A DNA stretch of 64,000 nucleotides from Flavobacteriales bacterium (GTDB taxonomy: Bacteria; Bacteroidota; Bacteroidia; Flavobacteriales; PHOS-HE28): NCBI GenBank assembly GCA_008016945.1, contig SSGN01000099.1, positions 4,724 through 68,723 of the forward strand, read 5' to 3'. Under the pieces are notes generated by a model. It did not search any database. It was not told the origin of the DNA and worked only from the letters and a program-made list of their open reading frames with translations. Within the stretch, counting starts at the first letter, position 1. The number at the start of each line of letters is the position of its first letter. The position numbers were made by a program, and so were the translations under genes. Of this stretch, positions 35,389-43,624 are shown piece after piece.

Positions 35389-35530
35389 TCCCCGATAGAG
35401 GGCTTCTGGCGGATCCAACCCAAGAACCCATCCACTGGGGTGATCATGTTCGTTGGTTGAAATGGTCGATCGCGCCATCGCCGATCGACCCGGGAACCCC
35501 ACCGAACAGACTTGTGTCGTTCGAACATCC

Positions 35531-35714
35531 GATACCAGCCGATCGGCTTGCTCTTCTTCCCCATACCTTCTCCGAGAGACCTATTCCAAAGGCCCGGCCC
35601 GCAGTAGCTGCGCTCCCTGCGGTCCACACCTTCGGCCTTGCAAGAGGCACCTGGTATCACCTGTGGAAGAACGACCGGACATCGTCGGCCGCTTACTGAA
35701 TGTCCGATCGGTAC
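35531..35714 (+). repeat. Dispersed element, copy 3
   Basis: Homologous along its length to copy 1 read on the minus strand: AGCCGATCGGCTTGCTCTTC corresponds to AGGCCGATCCATTCGGTCTT, ACCTTCTCCG to GACTTCTCCG, and the core CGCTCCCTGCGGTCCACACC (35611-35630) to CGCTCCCTGCGATCCACGCC. It is ~184 nt long and its ends are imperfect inverted repeats (ATACCAGCCGATCGG / CCGATCGGTAC). It is 142 nt downstream of the OmpA-family gene in the same orientation and its far end touches the stop codon of the convergent gene at 35714. The 142 nt before it hold nothing I recognise. Confidence 0.75.
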
Positions 35715-36130
35715 TATGAAGCCGAGGGCTCGGGTATCCCCACCGCCAACCACTTCCGGGCATCCTCCTCGGTGAGGAATACTCCCGTAGGGTGCGGGCG
35801 TGGATGGTACCGAAAGTAGATGTCGAAGATCCGTTGATTGAACGCGCTCCGGGCCGCCAATGCCAAGCGCCTGGCCCCATGACAGCCGCCATGCTCCGCA
35901 TGATGATCCACGTTCAATACGCCCAGCTCGAAATCCAGCTCCACCGGGAAAACAGCCAACACATCCATGTGGCGCCCCGCGATCAGCTCCCGCTTGGCGT
36001 GGACCACTTCCGCCATCCGCTCCACATCCAACTTCACATCCGGCTTGAAACGCAGCTCAACCAACGCCTCGGAAACCAGCTCCAAGGTGGCTGAGCGCGT
36101 CTCGATCATTCGAGGATGCTCCTTCTGCAT
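35714..36130 (-). CDS. STAS/SpoIIAA-like small protein
   Basis: A 138-residue soluble protein. The pattern ATLELVSEALVELRFKPDVK, AEVVHAKRELIAGRHMDVLA and LTEEDARKWLA matches the small STAS/SpoIIAA-like proteins common in Bacteroidota, whose role is not established. The start at 36130 is 4 nt from the -7 box at 36135; an alternative ATG at 36109 (MIETRSATLEL) would give a shorter N-terminus. Confidence 0.6.
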   Translation of the reverse strand: MQKEHPRMIETRSATLELVSEALVELRFKPDVKLDVERMAEVVHAKRELIAGRHMDVLAVFPVELDFELGVLNVDHHAEHGGCHGARRLALAARSAFNQRIFDIYFRYHPRPHPTGVFLTEEDARKWLAVGIPEPSAS

Positions 36131-36134
36131 GGCG

Positions 36135-36142
36135 CAAAACTA
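36135..36142 (-). promoter_or_regulatory. -7 promoter box, 4 nt before the STAS-like gene start
   Basis: CAAAACTA on the plus strand is TAGTTTTG on the minus strand, matching TAnnTTTG. Exactly 4 nt (36131-36134) separate it from the ATG at 36130, predicting a leaderless mRNA. Confidence 0.55.
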
Positions 36143-36238
36143 CCTTGGTATGCGTGCATACCATCCGCATCGGGCCACCAGGTCCGGTCGGATGTTTGGA
36201 AGGCTACGACGGACGGTGATGTGCCCTACATTGTCCCC

Positions 36239-37354
36239 ATGCTGCATCGGATCCTTGTACCCCTGGCCGCCTGCCTCCTGCTCCAGGGCTGCACCATAGG
36301 CCGGTTCTTCTGGTACAACTTCGCCGACACCCGCGATCACGAGAAGTTCCCCTCGCGGCCATTGGTACCGGCGGCACAGCCTTTCCACTACCCCATGGCC
36401 GAGGTCGAACGTGGGCCCAGGACCATCTCCATGAAGGGGAAGGAAGTCCCGTTCGACGCATTCCTCGAAGACCACGCCACGGTGGCCTTCCTCATCATCC
36501 ATCGCGATACCATCCGTTACGAGCGGTACTTCAAAGGGTATGATCCCGCCCGGATCCACACCTCGTTCTCCATGGCGAAGAGCGTCATGAGCATGTTGAT
36601 CGGTACGGCCATCGCCGATGGGTTGATCACGGACGTGCAACAGCCCGTTACCGACTTCGTACCTGAGCTGAAGAAGAACGGTTTCGACGCGGTGACCCTG
36701 GAGCACGTGCTGCAGATGACCAGCGGCCTCGACTTCAACGAGAGCTATGTGAACCCCCTGGGCTCGGCCGCACGCTTCTATTATGGTCGGCGCTTGTACC
36801 GGTACATGGAACGCATGCGCCTGAAGCACGCACCGGGGGAACGCTTCACGTATGTGAGCGGCAACAGCCAACTGCTGGGCCTCATCCTGGAGCGGGCGTT
36901 GCGCGCGAAGGGGGATCAGCGCACCATCACGCAATACGTGCAGGACCGCCTCTGGTCGCCCCTGGGCATGGAATACCCGGCGTCCTGGAGCATCGACCGG
37001 AAGGAGGGCGGGATCGAGAAGACCTTCTGCTGTTTGAACGCTCCAGCCAGGGACTTCGCCAAGCTCGGATCGCTATACCTGCACAAGGGCGCTTGGCGCG
37101 GAGAACAACTGGTACCCGAAACCTGGGTGGAACGCAGCACCATGGTGGACACGACGAATGGCAGTGCGGCCCACTACCAATACCAATGGTGGCTGCCCTC
37201 CGATCAAGGCGACTTCATGGCACAGGGCATCCTGGGGCAGTACATCTACGTTGATCCAGCCCGGGAGGTAGTGATCGTGCGGCTGGGCAGGAAGCCTGGC
37301 GGGGTACCCTGGTCGGGGGTCTTCCGCGGTCTGTGCAAGATCTACGCACCATGA
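36239..37354 (+). CDS. Serine hydrolase, class C beta-lactamase family lipoprotein
   Basis: A 371-residue member of the beta-lactamase/DD-peptidase fold family. The signal peptide LAACLLLQGC ends in a lipobox (Cys ~18). The SxxK nucleophile motif is in TSFSMAKSVMSMLIG; the second motif appears as YVSGNSQ (YxN-like) and QMTSGLDFNESY is typical of this group. The substrate cannot be read from sequence; these enzymes include esterases and peptidases as well as beta-lactamases, and nothing here argues for antibiotic resistance. A weak -7-like TACATTGT ends 4 nt before the ATG. The stop overlaps the next start (ATGA). Confidence 0.85.
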   Translation: MLHRILVPLAACLLLQGCTIGRFFWYNFADTRDHEKFPSRPLVPAAQPFHYPMAEVERGPRTISMKGKEVPFDAFLEDHATVAFLIIHRDTIRYERYFKGYDPARIHTSFSMAKSVMSMLIGTAIADGLITDVQQPVTDFVPELKKNGFDAVTLEHVLQMTSGLDFNESYVNPLGSAARFYYGRRLYRYMERMRLKHAPGERFTYVSGNSQLLGLILERALRAKGDQRTITQYVQDRLWSPLGMEYPASWSIDRKEGGIEKTFCCLNAPARDFAKLGSLYLHKGAWRGEQLVPETWVERSTMVDTTNGSAAHYQYQWWLPSDQGDFMAQGILGQYIYVDPAREVVIVRLGRKPGGVPWSGVFRGLCKIYAP

Positions 37355-38541
37355 ACCCTGTACGCCCCAAGGTGGCCATCATCGGTGCAGGTCCCGCTGG
37401 CCTCCTCGCCGCCCATCACTTGGCCGATACCTGCGAGGTCCACCTCTACGAGCAAGGTCGCAACCCTGGCCGTAAGTTCCTCGTCGCGGGCGATGGTGGC
37501 TTGAACATCACCAACGGCGCGGTCGGTGAAACGATGTACGCCCACTACGCACCGATCGATCGTATGCGGCCGATCCTGGAGGCCTACGGTCCGGAAGAGC
37601 TACGCACCTGGCTGGCGTCCATCGGTGTGCCCACTTTCGTGGGGACCAGCGGGCGTGTATTCCCCCAACGTGGGATCAAGCCGGCCGAGGTGTTGAAGGC
37701 CATCGTGGACCACGTGAAGGCGAAGAACGTGACCTTCCACACCGAGCACCGCTTCGTGGGATTCTCCGGAACAGCGCGCCCATTGATCACGAGCGGTGAA
37801 CGAACCTACCCCGTGGATGCCACCGCCTACCTCTTCGCCTTGGGTGGCGCCTCTTGGGCAAAGACCGGATCCACGGGCGAATGGACCGAAGCTTTCGAAC
37901 GGATCGGCGTACGAACGACACCCTTCCAAGCGAGCAACTGCGGAGTGGTGGTGGAGATGCCGGGGCAACTACAGCCGCATTCCGGAAAACCGCTGAAGAA
38001 CATCGCCGTGCGGTGCGGGGAGAAGACCGTGCGCGGCGAGCTCACCATCACCGAACACGGGTTCGAAGGCAACGCGATCTATCCGCTGATCCCCGAGGTC
38101 CGTGCACAGTTGCACACGCATGGTATGGCCGAGCTCTTCATCGACCTGAAACCCGATCTGACGACCGCGCGGATCCAAGAGAAGTTGCGTGATGCGGCAT
38201 GGAGGGAGCGCGCCGCCGCACTGCGTATGGACCGACCCGCCTGGGCCGTGCTCAAGGCCTTCACCCCGGCACAGCGCTTCTTGGATAGTGGCACCATGGC
38301 CCAGGATGTGAAGCAGGTACGCATCCCCATTCGTGGGCTCCGCCCGATCGACGAAGCGATCAGCACGGTGGGAGGCATCGCCATGGACCAGGTGAACGAG
38401 GACCTCGCGCTGAAGCGACATCCTCACCTCTTCGTAGCCGGGGAAATGCTGGACTGGGACGCGCCCACCGGTGGCTTCCTGCTCCAAGGTGCGTTCAGCA
38501 CCGGCCGATGGGCCGCAGAGGGGATCCTCCGCCAGGTGTGA
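37351..38541 (+). CDS. HI0933-family NAD(P)/FAD-dependent oxidoreductase
   Basis: A 396-residue flavoprotein of the HI0933/YhiN-like group (closest to the TIGR03862 branch, from memory). The FAD-binding motif IIGAGPAGLLAAHHLA is at the N-terminus; RNPGRKFLVAGDGGLNITNG is the family signature. Near the C-terminus are IAMDQVNEDL and LFVAGEMLDWDAPTGGFLLQ. The physiological substrate is not known. The start overlaps the serine hydrolase stop by 4 nt. Its stop abuts the convergent radA stop with no spacer. Confidence 0.88.
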   Translation: MNPVRPKVAIIGAGPAGLLAAHHLADTCEVHLYEQGRNPGRKFLVAGDGGLNITNGAVGETMYAHYAPIDRMRPILEAYGPEELRTWLASIGVPTFVGTSGRVFPQRGIKPAEVLKAIVDHVKAKNVTFHTEHRFVGFSGTARPLITSGERTYPVDATAYLFALGGASWAKTGSTGEWTEAFERIGVRTTPFQASNCGVVVEMPGQLQPHSGKPLKNIAVRCGEKTVRGELTITEHGFEGNAIYPLIPEVRAQLHTHGMAELFIDLKPDLTTARIQEKLRDAAWRERAAALRMDRPAWAVLKAFTPAQRFLDSGTMAQDVKQVRIPIRGLRPIDEAISTVGGIAMDQVNEDLALKRHPHLFVAGEMLDWDAPTGGFLLQGAFSTGRWAAEGILRQV

Positions 38542-39930
38542 TCAACCGAAGAGGTGGCCGAGCACCTCGCTCACCTGGCCCACCTGGACCACTTCGATCC
38601 CTTTCGCCGGGGCGATGCCCTTGGTGCCCTTCGGTACGAAGATGCGCGCGAAACCCAGCTTGGCCGCTTCCGCGATCCTTTGTTCGGTGCGGGTCACGGG
38701 GCGGATCTCGCCGGTCAACCCCACCTCACCGGCGAAGCACACGTCCATCGGTACTGCGATGTCGGCGTTGCTGCTGAGCACGGCGCACACCACGGCCAGA
38801 TCGATCGCAGGCTCTTCCACACGGAAGCCCCCCGCCAGGTTGAGGAACACGTCCTTCTGCCCCAGCCGGAACCCGCAGCGTTTCTCCATCACCGCCAGCA
38901 GCATGTTCAAACGGCGCAGGTCGAAACCGGTGGAACTGCGTTGCGGCGTGCCGTACACCGCACTGCTCACCAGGGCCTGCACCTCGATCAGCAAGGGGCG
39001 CATACCCTCCATGGTGGCCGCCACCACCACGCCGCTGGGTCGCTCTTCGCGCCGCCCCAACAGCACTTGGCTGGGATCCTCCACCTCGGCCAGCCCACTG
39101 CCCTGCATCTCATAGATGCCCAATTCGTTGGTGCTTCCGAAACGGTTCTTCAAGGGCCGCAACAGGCGATAGGCATGGTCCCTATCCCCCTCGAACTGCA
39201 AGACACAATCCACCATGTGCTCCAACACCTTCGGTCCGGCGATGAAGCCATCCTTGGTGATGTGGCCGATCAGTACCATCGGCACTCCCGTGGTCTTCGC
39301 GAATCGCATCAGTTCTGCCGTGCACTCCCGAACCTGTCCGACACTTCCGGGGCTGGCATCGAGCACCGCGGTATGCAGGGTCTGCACACTGTCGATCACC
39401 ACCAGGCCGGGTTTCAGCGCGTCGATATGCTTGAAGATGTTCTGCGTGTTGGTCTCGGTGAGCACGTAGCAGCCGTGCTCGGCGTTCGCCATGCCCAGCT
39501 TGCGCGTCCCCTCCAGCCGTTCGGCCCGCATCTTCACCTGGTGCTCACTCTCCTCGCCGCTCACGTACAGGGTCTTCAGGTGCGGATTCCGCAGGGCCGT
39601 CTGGAGCAGCAGGGTGCTTTTCCCGATCCCCGGTTCGCCGCCCAACAAGGTGATGCTTCCCGGTACGAGGCCCCCACCCAGGACCCGCGCCAGCTCACGG
39701 TCGTTCAGGATGATCCGCGGTCCGTCCTGTGCCGGGATCGCCTCGATGGCCACCGGCACGGGGTTTCGGCTCTTTGCGCTCGCCGCCGTGCCGCGCTTCT
39801 CCTCCACCCGATCCACCACCTCTTCCACCAAGGTGTTCCATTCCTTGCACTGGTTGCATTGACCCAGCCACTGCGGGTGACTGCTGCCACAGCTCTGGCA
39901 AACGAACCTTGAACGCAGCTTAGCTGCCAT
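38542..39930 (-). CDS. radA: DNA repair protein RadA (Sms)
   Basis: RecA-like ATPase that drives branch migration in recombinational repair. The 462-residue protein has the N-terminal Cys4 zinc finger [18 protein letters not shown], Walker [13 protein letters not shown], Walker B region [10 protein letters not shown], the RadA motif [12 protein letters not shown], and a C-terminal Lon-protease-like domain (ending in the ...[16 protein letters not shown] region). The ATG at 39930 gives [15 protein letters not shown], the normal N-terminus. It overlaps the heptose adenylyltransferase stop by 11 nt. Confidence 0.95.
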   Translation of the reverse strand: MAAKLRSRFVCQSCGSSHPQWLGQCNQCKEWNTLVEEVVDRVEEKRGTAASAKSRNPVPVAIEAIPAQDGPRIILNDRELARVLGGGLVPGSITLLGGEPGIGKSTLLLQTALRNPHLKTLYVSGEESEHQVKMRAERLEGTRKLGMANAEHGCYVLTETNTQNIFKHIDALKPGLVVIDSVQTLHTAVLDASPGSVGQVRECTAELMRFAKTTGVPMVLIGHITKDGFIAGPKVLEHMVDCVLQFEGDRDHAYRLLRPLKNRFGSTNELGIYEMQGSGLAEVEDPSQVLLGRREERPSGVVVAATMEGMRPLLIEVQALVSSAVYGTPQRSSTGFDLRRLNMLLAVMEKRCGFRLGQKDVFLNLAGGFRVEEPAIDLAVVCAVLSSNADIAVPMDVCFAGEVGLTGEIRPVTRTEQRIAEAAKLGFARIFVPKGTKGIAPAKGIEVVQVGQVSEVLGHLFG

Positions 39931-40426
39931 GGCGGATCTTCTCGACCAACGCCGTGGTGGAGAACCCATCCACCAGTTTCAACGAGCGCACTTCGCCGCC
40001 TCGTGCCTTGACCACATCGGCACCCACGATCCGGTCCTCGGACCAGTCGCCACCCTTCACCAGCACATCCGGTCCGATGGCCTGGATCAGCTCCAGCGGG
40101 GTGTCCTGGTCGAAGATCACCACGGCATCCACCAGGCGCAATGCCGCAAGCACCTTGGCGCGGCTCTCCTGGTCATTCATGGGGCGGTCCGGCGCTTTGC
40201 CCAAACGGCGCACACTGGCATCGCTATTCAAGCCGATGATCAGCCGATCGCCCAAGGCCGCGGCTTCTTGCAGGTAGCTCACATGACCACGGTGCAGGAT
40301 GTCGAACACCCCATTGGTGAACACCACCCGGTCGCCCTTCATGCGCCAGATGTTCACCAAGCGTTGCACCTGAACGAGGTCCATGATGCGTTTGTCCGAA
40401 AGGGCTGGGGCGGTTTCTGCGCTCAT
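39920..40426 (-). CDS. rfaE2: D-glycero-beta-D-manno-heptose 1-phosphate adenylyltransferase
   Basis: Makes ADP-heptose for the lipopolysaccharide core. It is the stand-alone nucleotidyltransferase domain (168 residues), equivalent to the C-terminal half of HldE. The cytidylyltransferase-fold motif is [19 protein letters not shown] (HxGH), followed by [16 protein letters not shown] and [24 protein letters not shown] is also typical. The start at 40426 overlaps the upstream flippase-like stop by 4 nt. A box CAAAAGTA at 40453 inside the upstream gene could be a secondary promoter. Confidence 0.92.
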   Translation of the reverse strand: MSAETAPALSDKRIMDLVQVQRLVNIWRMKGDRVVFTNGVFDILHRGHVSYLQEAAALGDRLIIGLNSDASVRRLGKAPDRPMNDQESRAKVLAALRLVDAVVIFDQDTPLELIQAIGPDVLVKGGDWSEDRIVGADVVKARGGEVRSLKLVDGFSTTALVEKIRHGS

Positions 40427-41448
40427 GTGGTCTCCGGGGTCCGATCCCGTGCCGCCAAAAGTAGCGACAGGCCACCCAGTACGATCAACATGTTGGTCTG
40501 CGCGGCCCAAAGCAGCCAACCCATGGCCAGTGCATCGGGCTGGATCGCGCCGCCACCCTCCACGGCGGGCATGTACATGGAAACGATCAGGCCCACGAAC
40601 GCCGGGTACACGCCGATACCGCCCTGTACGAGCACGATCCCGATACTACCGGCGATGAACCCGGCCATGATCCCCGCCAACGGAACGGTGGACGTGGACG
40701 GAAGGGCCTGGAAGCCGATCCAGAACATCCCCACATACAGGCCCCAGATCAAGCACGTGTGGACCAGGAACTGGGCTTTATGACGGGTCTGCAGCACGGA
40801 ACGTACCCCGGCGACCACCCCACGGACGACATCGAGCACGCGAGCGCGCAAGGCCGGTCGGGACCATACCAACCACGCCAGCAGGGCACCGGCCAACACC
40901 AGGCCACCCAGGATCCATACCCCCCAGGTCGCCAGCACGGATGGTGTACCCGGCCCTTGGCCAACCCGGTATGCGACCACCCGTTCGTATAGCTGATCGA
41001 TGCTGTCGCGTTGTAGCAGCAGCGTCGCCCCGGCGATGCCCAACAGCATCAGCAGGTCCACGGCGCGTTCGGCCAGGATGGTCCCGAAACCCTTCTCGAA
41101 GGGGACCCCGTCGGACCGATAGAGCGCCAGCCCGCGGCTCACCTCCCCCGCTCGCGGAACGAGCATGTTCATGAAGTAGCCCGACATCACCGCGTGGTAT
41201 GCATTCCAGAGACCCACCGGATGGCCCAGGTGCAGCAAGAGGTAACGCCACCGCCACGCTCGGCTCAGGTGGCTCAACCACCCCAGGAACATGGTCAAGA
41301 ACAGCCACCACCAGTTGGCCTCACGGAACGCGCTGAAGAGCTCTTCGCGCTGGTGCACGTCCAACCCGTTGTACGTACTGAACACCAACCAGATGCCAAG
41401 CGCCAGCGGAATGATGACCTTGAGGATCGCCGACGCCCGCTTCTTCAT
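40423..41448 (-). CDS. Flippase-like / lysylphosphatidylglycerol synthase TM-region (UPF0104) membrane protein
   Basis: A 341-residue polytopic inner-membrane protein with about eight hydrophobic segments, beginning [19 protein letters not shown]. The text [37 protein letters not shown] and [16 protein letters not shown] is the signature of the family that includes the flippase domain of MprF and GT-associated lipid transporters. Its cargo is not known; there is no synthase domain. Overlaps of 4 nt at both ends link it to panD upstream and rfaE2 downstream. Confidence 0.85.
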   Translation of the reverse strand: MKKRASAILKVIIPLALGIWLVFSTYNGLDVHQREELFSAFREANWWWLFLTMFLGWLSHLSRAWRWRYLLLHLGHPVGLWNAYHAVMSGYFMNMLVPRAGEVSRGLALYRSDGVPFEKGFGTILAERAVDLLMLLGIAGATLLLQRDSIDQLYERVVAYRVGQGPGTPSVLATWGVWILGGLVLAGALLAWLVWSRPALRARVLDVVRGVVAGVRSVLQTRHKAQFLVHTCLIWGLYVGMFWIGFQALPSTSTVPLAGIMAGFIAGSIGIVLVQGGIGVYPAFVGLIVSMYMPAVEGGGAIQPDALAMGWLLWAAQTNMLIVLGGLSLLLAARDRTPETT

Positions 41449-41798
41449 GAACGCAGTCGGTTGGTCCGCTCGTCCGGAAAGACGATGCTGGGCCGGAAGG
41501 TCCGGGCCGCATCGAGACCCATGTGGGCATAGGATACGATGATCACCACGTGCCCCACCTTCACCTTGTGGGCCGCAGGGCCGTTCATGCAGATCACCCC
41601 GCTCCCGCGCTCGCCCTTGATCACATATGTCTCCAGGCGCTCACCGTTATCCACGTTGAGCACCTGCACCTTCTCGCCCTCCACCAAACCCACGGCATCG
41701 ATCAGGTCCTCATCGATGGTGATGCTACCGATGTAATCCAAGTTGGCTTCGGTAACGGTAACGCGGTGGATCTTCGTCCGGATGACTTCAATGGTCAT
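41445..41798 (-). CDS. panD: Aspartate 1-decarboxylase
   Basis: Makes beta-alanine for pantothenate. The 117-residue proenzyme has the self-cleavage site between Gly24 and Ser25 (YIGSITID), which creates the pyruvoyl group; KIHRVTVTEANLDY and the later NGPAAHKVKVGH are conserved. Its neighbour panC uses the product. The downstream flippase-like gene overlaps by 4 nt. Confidence 0.95.
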   Translation of the reverse strand: MTIEVIRTKIHRVTVTEANLDYIGSITIDEDLIDAVGLVEGEKVQVLNVDNGERLETYVIKGERGSGVICMNGPAAHKVKVGHVVIIVSYAHMGLDAARTFRPSIVFPDERTNRLRS

Positions 41799-41814
41799 GG
41801 CTGGAAATGGGCCG

Positions 41815-41822
41815 CGAAGGTA
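41815..41822 (-). promoter_or_regulatory. Probable -7 promoter box for panD
   Basis: CGAAGGTA on the plus strand reads TACCTTCG, one base off TAnnTTTG. It is 16 nt before the panD ATG, in the 44-nt panC-panD gap. The same TAnnTTCG variant recurs at 42723, 47908, 53243 and 56740. Confidence 0.45.
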
Positions 41823-41842
41823 TGCAGGTGACCTGCCGACGG

Positions 41843-42688
41843 CTACCGGAACAAGGTGATGTTGTCGATGAGCCGCACCGGCCCCACCTGCGCCGCGATC
41901 AGCGCCACCGCCTTGTCACGCGTACCCCATTCCGATATCGGCTCCAACGTGTCATGGTCGGCAATACCGAAATAGTCGAGTACCAAGGTGGGTTCCTGGG
42001 CCAGCACCGCTTGAACCACCTGGCCAACCGTGGACACCGACTCGTGGAACGCAAGCTCGGCCGCGCGTTGCAGCGCCTTGTAAAGTATGGTGGCCTGCTC
42101 GCGCTGCACGGCATCGAGCCGGGCATTCCGCGAACTCAGGGCCAGGCCATCGGATGCACGAACCGTTGGACATGCCGTGACCCGCTCCGGCCAATGCTCC
42201 CGCAACGCGATATACCGCAGCAGGGTGAGCTGTTGGCGATCCTTCTCCCCGAAGAACGCTTCATCCGGTCGCACATAGTGGAACAGCCGCTCCACCACAT
42301 TCACCACCCCTTGGAAGTGTCCCGGCCGCGAGGGCCCTTCCCAGTGATCGTTCAATACCCCCAGATCGTAGGTATGTGGCTGAAAATCGGCGAAAATGGC
42401 CTCCTTCTCCGGAGCGAAAAGTGCATCACAACCGGCCTGCTCCAGTAGCTCTTGATCCCGTTCAAGCTGCCTGGGATAATGCTTCAGGTCCTCTAAGTTG
42501 TTGAATTGCAGCGGATTGACGAAGATGCTACAGACCACCTTCCCGTGCAACGCCACTGCGCGCTCCACCAGATCGAGATGCCCTTGATGGAGTGCGCCCA
42601 TGGTTGGAACGAAGCCCACGGTACACCCGGCACGACGAACGTCGGCGGTCCACCGGGCCATGGCGGTTGGAGAGTTGATGAAATCCAA
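41843..42688 (-). CDS. panC: Pantoate-beta-alanine ligase
   Basis: ATP-dependent condensation of pantoate and beta-alanine, last step of pantothenate synthesis. The 281-residue protein has PTMGALHQGHLDLV with the HxGH motif, VCSIFVNPLQFN, GVVNVVERLFHYVRPDEAFFGEKD-type text and SSRNARLD, the KMSKS-equivalent. It sits just upstream of panD on the same strand and is divergent from the GT5-like gene, an arrangement typical for the phylum. Confidence 0.95.
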   Translation of the reverse strand: MDFINSPTAMARWTADVRRAGCTVGFVPTMGALHQGHLDLVERAVALHGKVVCSIFVNPLQFNNLEDLKHYPRQLERDQELLEQAGCDALFAPEKEAIFADFQPHTYDLGVLNDHWEGPSRPGHFQGVVNVVERLFHYVRPDEAFFGEKDRQQLTLLRYIALREHWPERVTACPTVRASDGLALSSRNARLDAVQREQATILYKALQRAAELAFHESVSTVGQVVQAVLAQEPTLVLDYFGIADHDTLEPISEWGTRDKAVALIAAQVGPVRLIDNITLFR

Positions 42689-42722
42689 GCGGGGCGCGGG
42701 TTCCGTGATGGGAAGAAGGGGC

Positions 42723-42730
42723 CGAAGCTA
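42723..42730 (-). promoter_or_regulatory. Probable -7 promoter box for panC
   Basis: CGAAGCTA on the plus strand reads TAGCTTCG, one base off TAnnTTTG, 34 nt upstream of the panC ATG in the divergent region. Confidence 0.4.
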
Positions 42731-42740
42731 GGCTTCCGTG

Positions 42741-42771
42741 TTGAAATTCCGCTCAAAAGTCTATATTTTTG
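42741..42771 (+). promoter_or_regulatory. Full Bacteroidota promoter of the GT5-like/DUF4270/glmS run
   Basis: TTG (42741-42743), a 20-nt spacer and TATTTTTG (42764-42771) fit the consensus TTG-N19-21-TAnnTTTG. The ATG follows 24 nt later at 42796. Confidence 0.7.
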
Positions 42772-42795
42772 TCCCCGCAATTCGCATCCCCTACC

Positions 42796-43620
42796 ATGAG
42801 CTTGAAGAACGTGAAGGTCCTGACCATCTCCCAATCCATTCAACCTTTCATGGACGGCCCGGAGGAGATGGCCAAGGCAGCTCGGCAATTACCCCAGGGC
42901 ATTCTCGATCTGGGAAACGAGATCCGGGTGTTCATGCCCAAGTTCGGTTGCATCAATGAACGTCGCCATCAGTTGCACGAGGTGATCCGGTTGAGCGGGA
43001 TGAACCTGATCATCAACGATACGGACCACGCCCTGTTGATCAAAGTGGCCAGTGTTCCGAGCGCGCGCATGCAGGTGTACTTCATCGACAATGAAGAGTA
43101 CTTCAAGCGTAAAGCCGACACCCACGATGCAGAAGGGAACTTCTTCCCCGACAATGATGAGCGTGCGCTCTTCTTCGGCCGAGGGGTGCTGGAGACCGTG
43201 CGCAAATTAGGCTGGGCACCGGACATCATCCACTGCCACGGCTGGATGACCGCGTTCGTTCCGCTCTACGTGCGCCATCACTTCAACGACGACCCACACT
43301 TCGAGAACACGAAGCTGATCTTCAGCGTACATGACCAGCGATCCGAGGCCCTGGATAAGGACTTGGCGAAAAAACTGGCCATGGAGGGCTTCGATAAGGA
43401 GTTGCTGAAGGGGCTGAACAAACCCACCACGGACGACCTGGTGAAGTTCGGCATGGGGCTTTCCGACGCGGTGGTACGCTCGGCGCCCAAACTGAGCAAA
43501 GGGCTGGAGAACGCCGTGAAAGCGTACGACAAGCCCGTGATGGCCTTTGCGAACGGGGCCGACGCGGTGAAGGCCCACGCCGATTTCTACCAAGGGGTAC
43601 TGGAAGAAGCCCTCGTCTGA
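42796..43620 (+). CDS. Glycogen/starch-synthase-like GT5 domain protein, short form
   Basis: A 274-residue protein equal to only the N-terminal GT5 half of glycogen synthase. Text such as LPQGILDLGNEIRVFMPKFG, INERRHQLHEVIRLSGMNLI, DNDERALFFGRGVLETVRKL and IIHCHGWMTAFVPLYV is the Bacteroidota short-form family. The KTGGL motif that binds ADP-glucose in true synthases is replaced by MDGPEEMAKAA, and the C-terminal GT1 half is missing, so glycogen synthase activity is doubtful. It is followed by the DUF4270 lipoprotein and glmS on the same strand, a pairing that seems conserved in the phylum. Confidence 0.8.
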   Translation: MSLKNVKVLTISQSIQPFMDGPEEMAKAARQLPQGILDLGNEIRVFMPKFGCINERRHQLHEVIRLSGMNLIINDTDHALLIKVASVPSARMQVYFIDNEEYFKRKADTHDAEGNFFPDNDERALFFGRGVLETVRKLGWAPDIIHCHGWMTAFVPLYVRHHFNDDPHFENTKLIFSVHDQRSEALDKDLAKKLAMEGFDKELLKGLNKPTTDDLVKFGMGLSDAVVRSAPKLSKGLENAVKAYDKPVMAFANGADAVKAHADFYQGVLEEALV

Positions 43621-43624
43621 ACCC

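Noticed and set aside
35010..35753. Minus-strand 247-aa ORF near the OmpA-family gene
   Set aside because: It is antisense to the OmpA domain and to repeat copy 3, and the composition is that of a shadow frame.
40452..40459. -7 box CAAAAGTA inside the flippase-like gene
   Set aside because: It could serve rfaE2, but the two genes overlap by ATGA and are clearly co-translated, so I do not list it as a promoter of its own.
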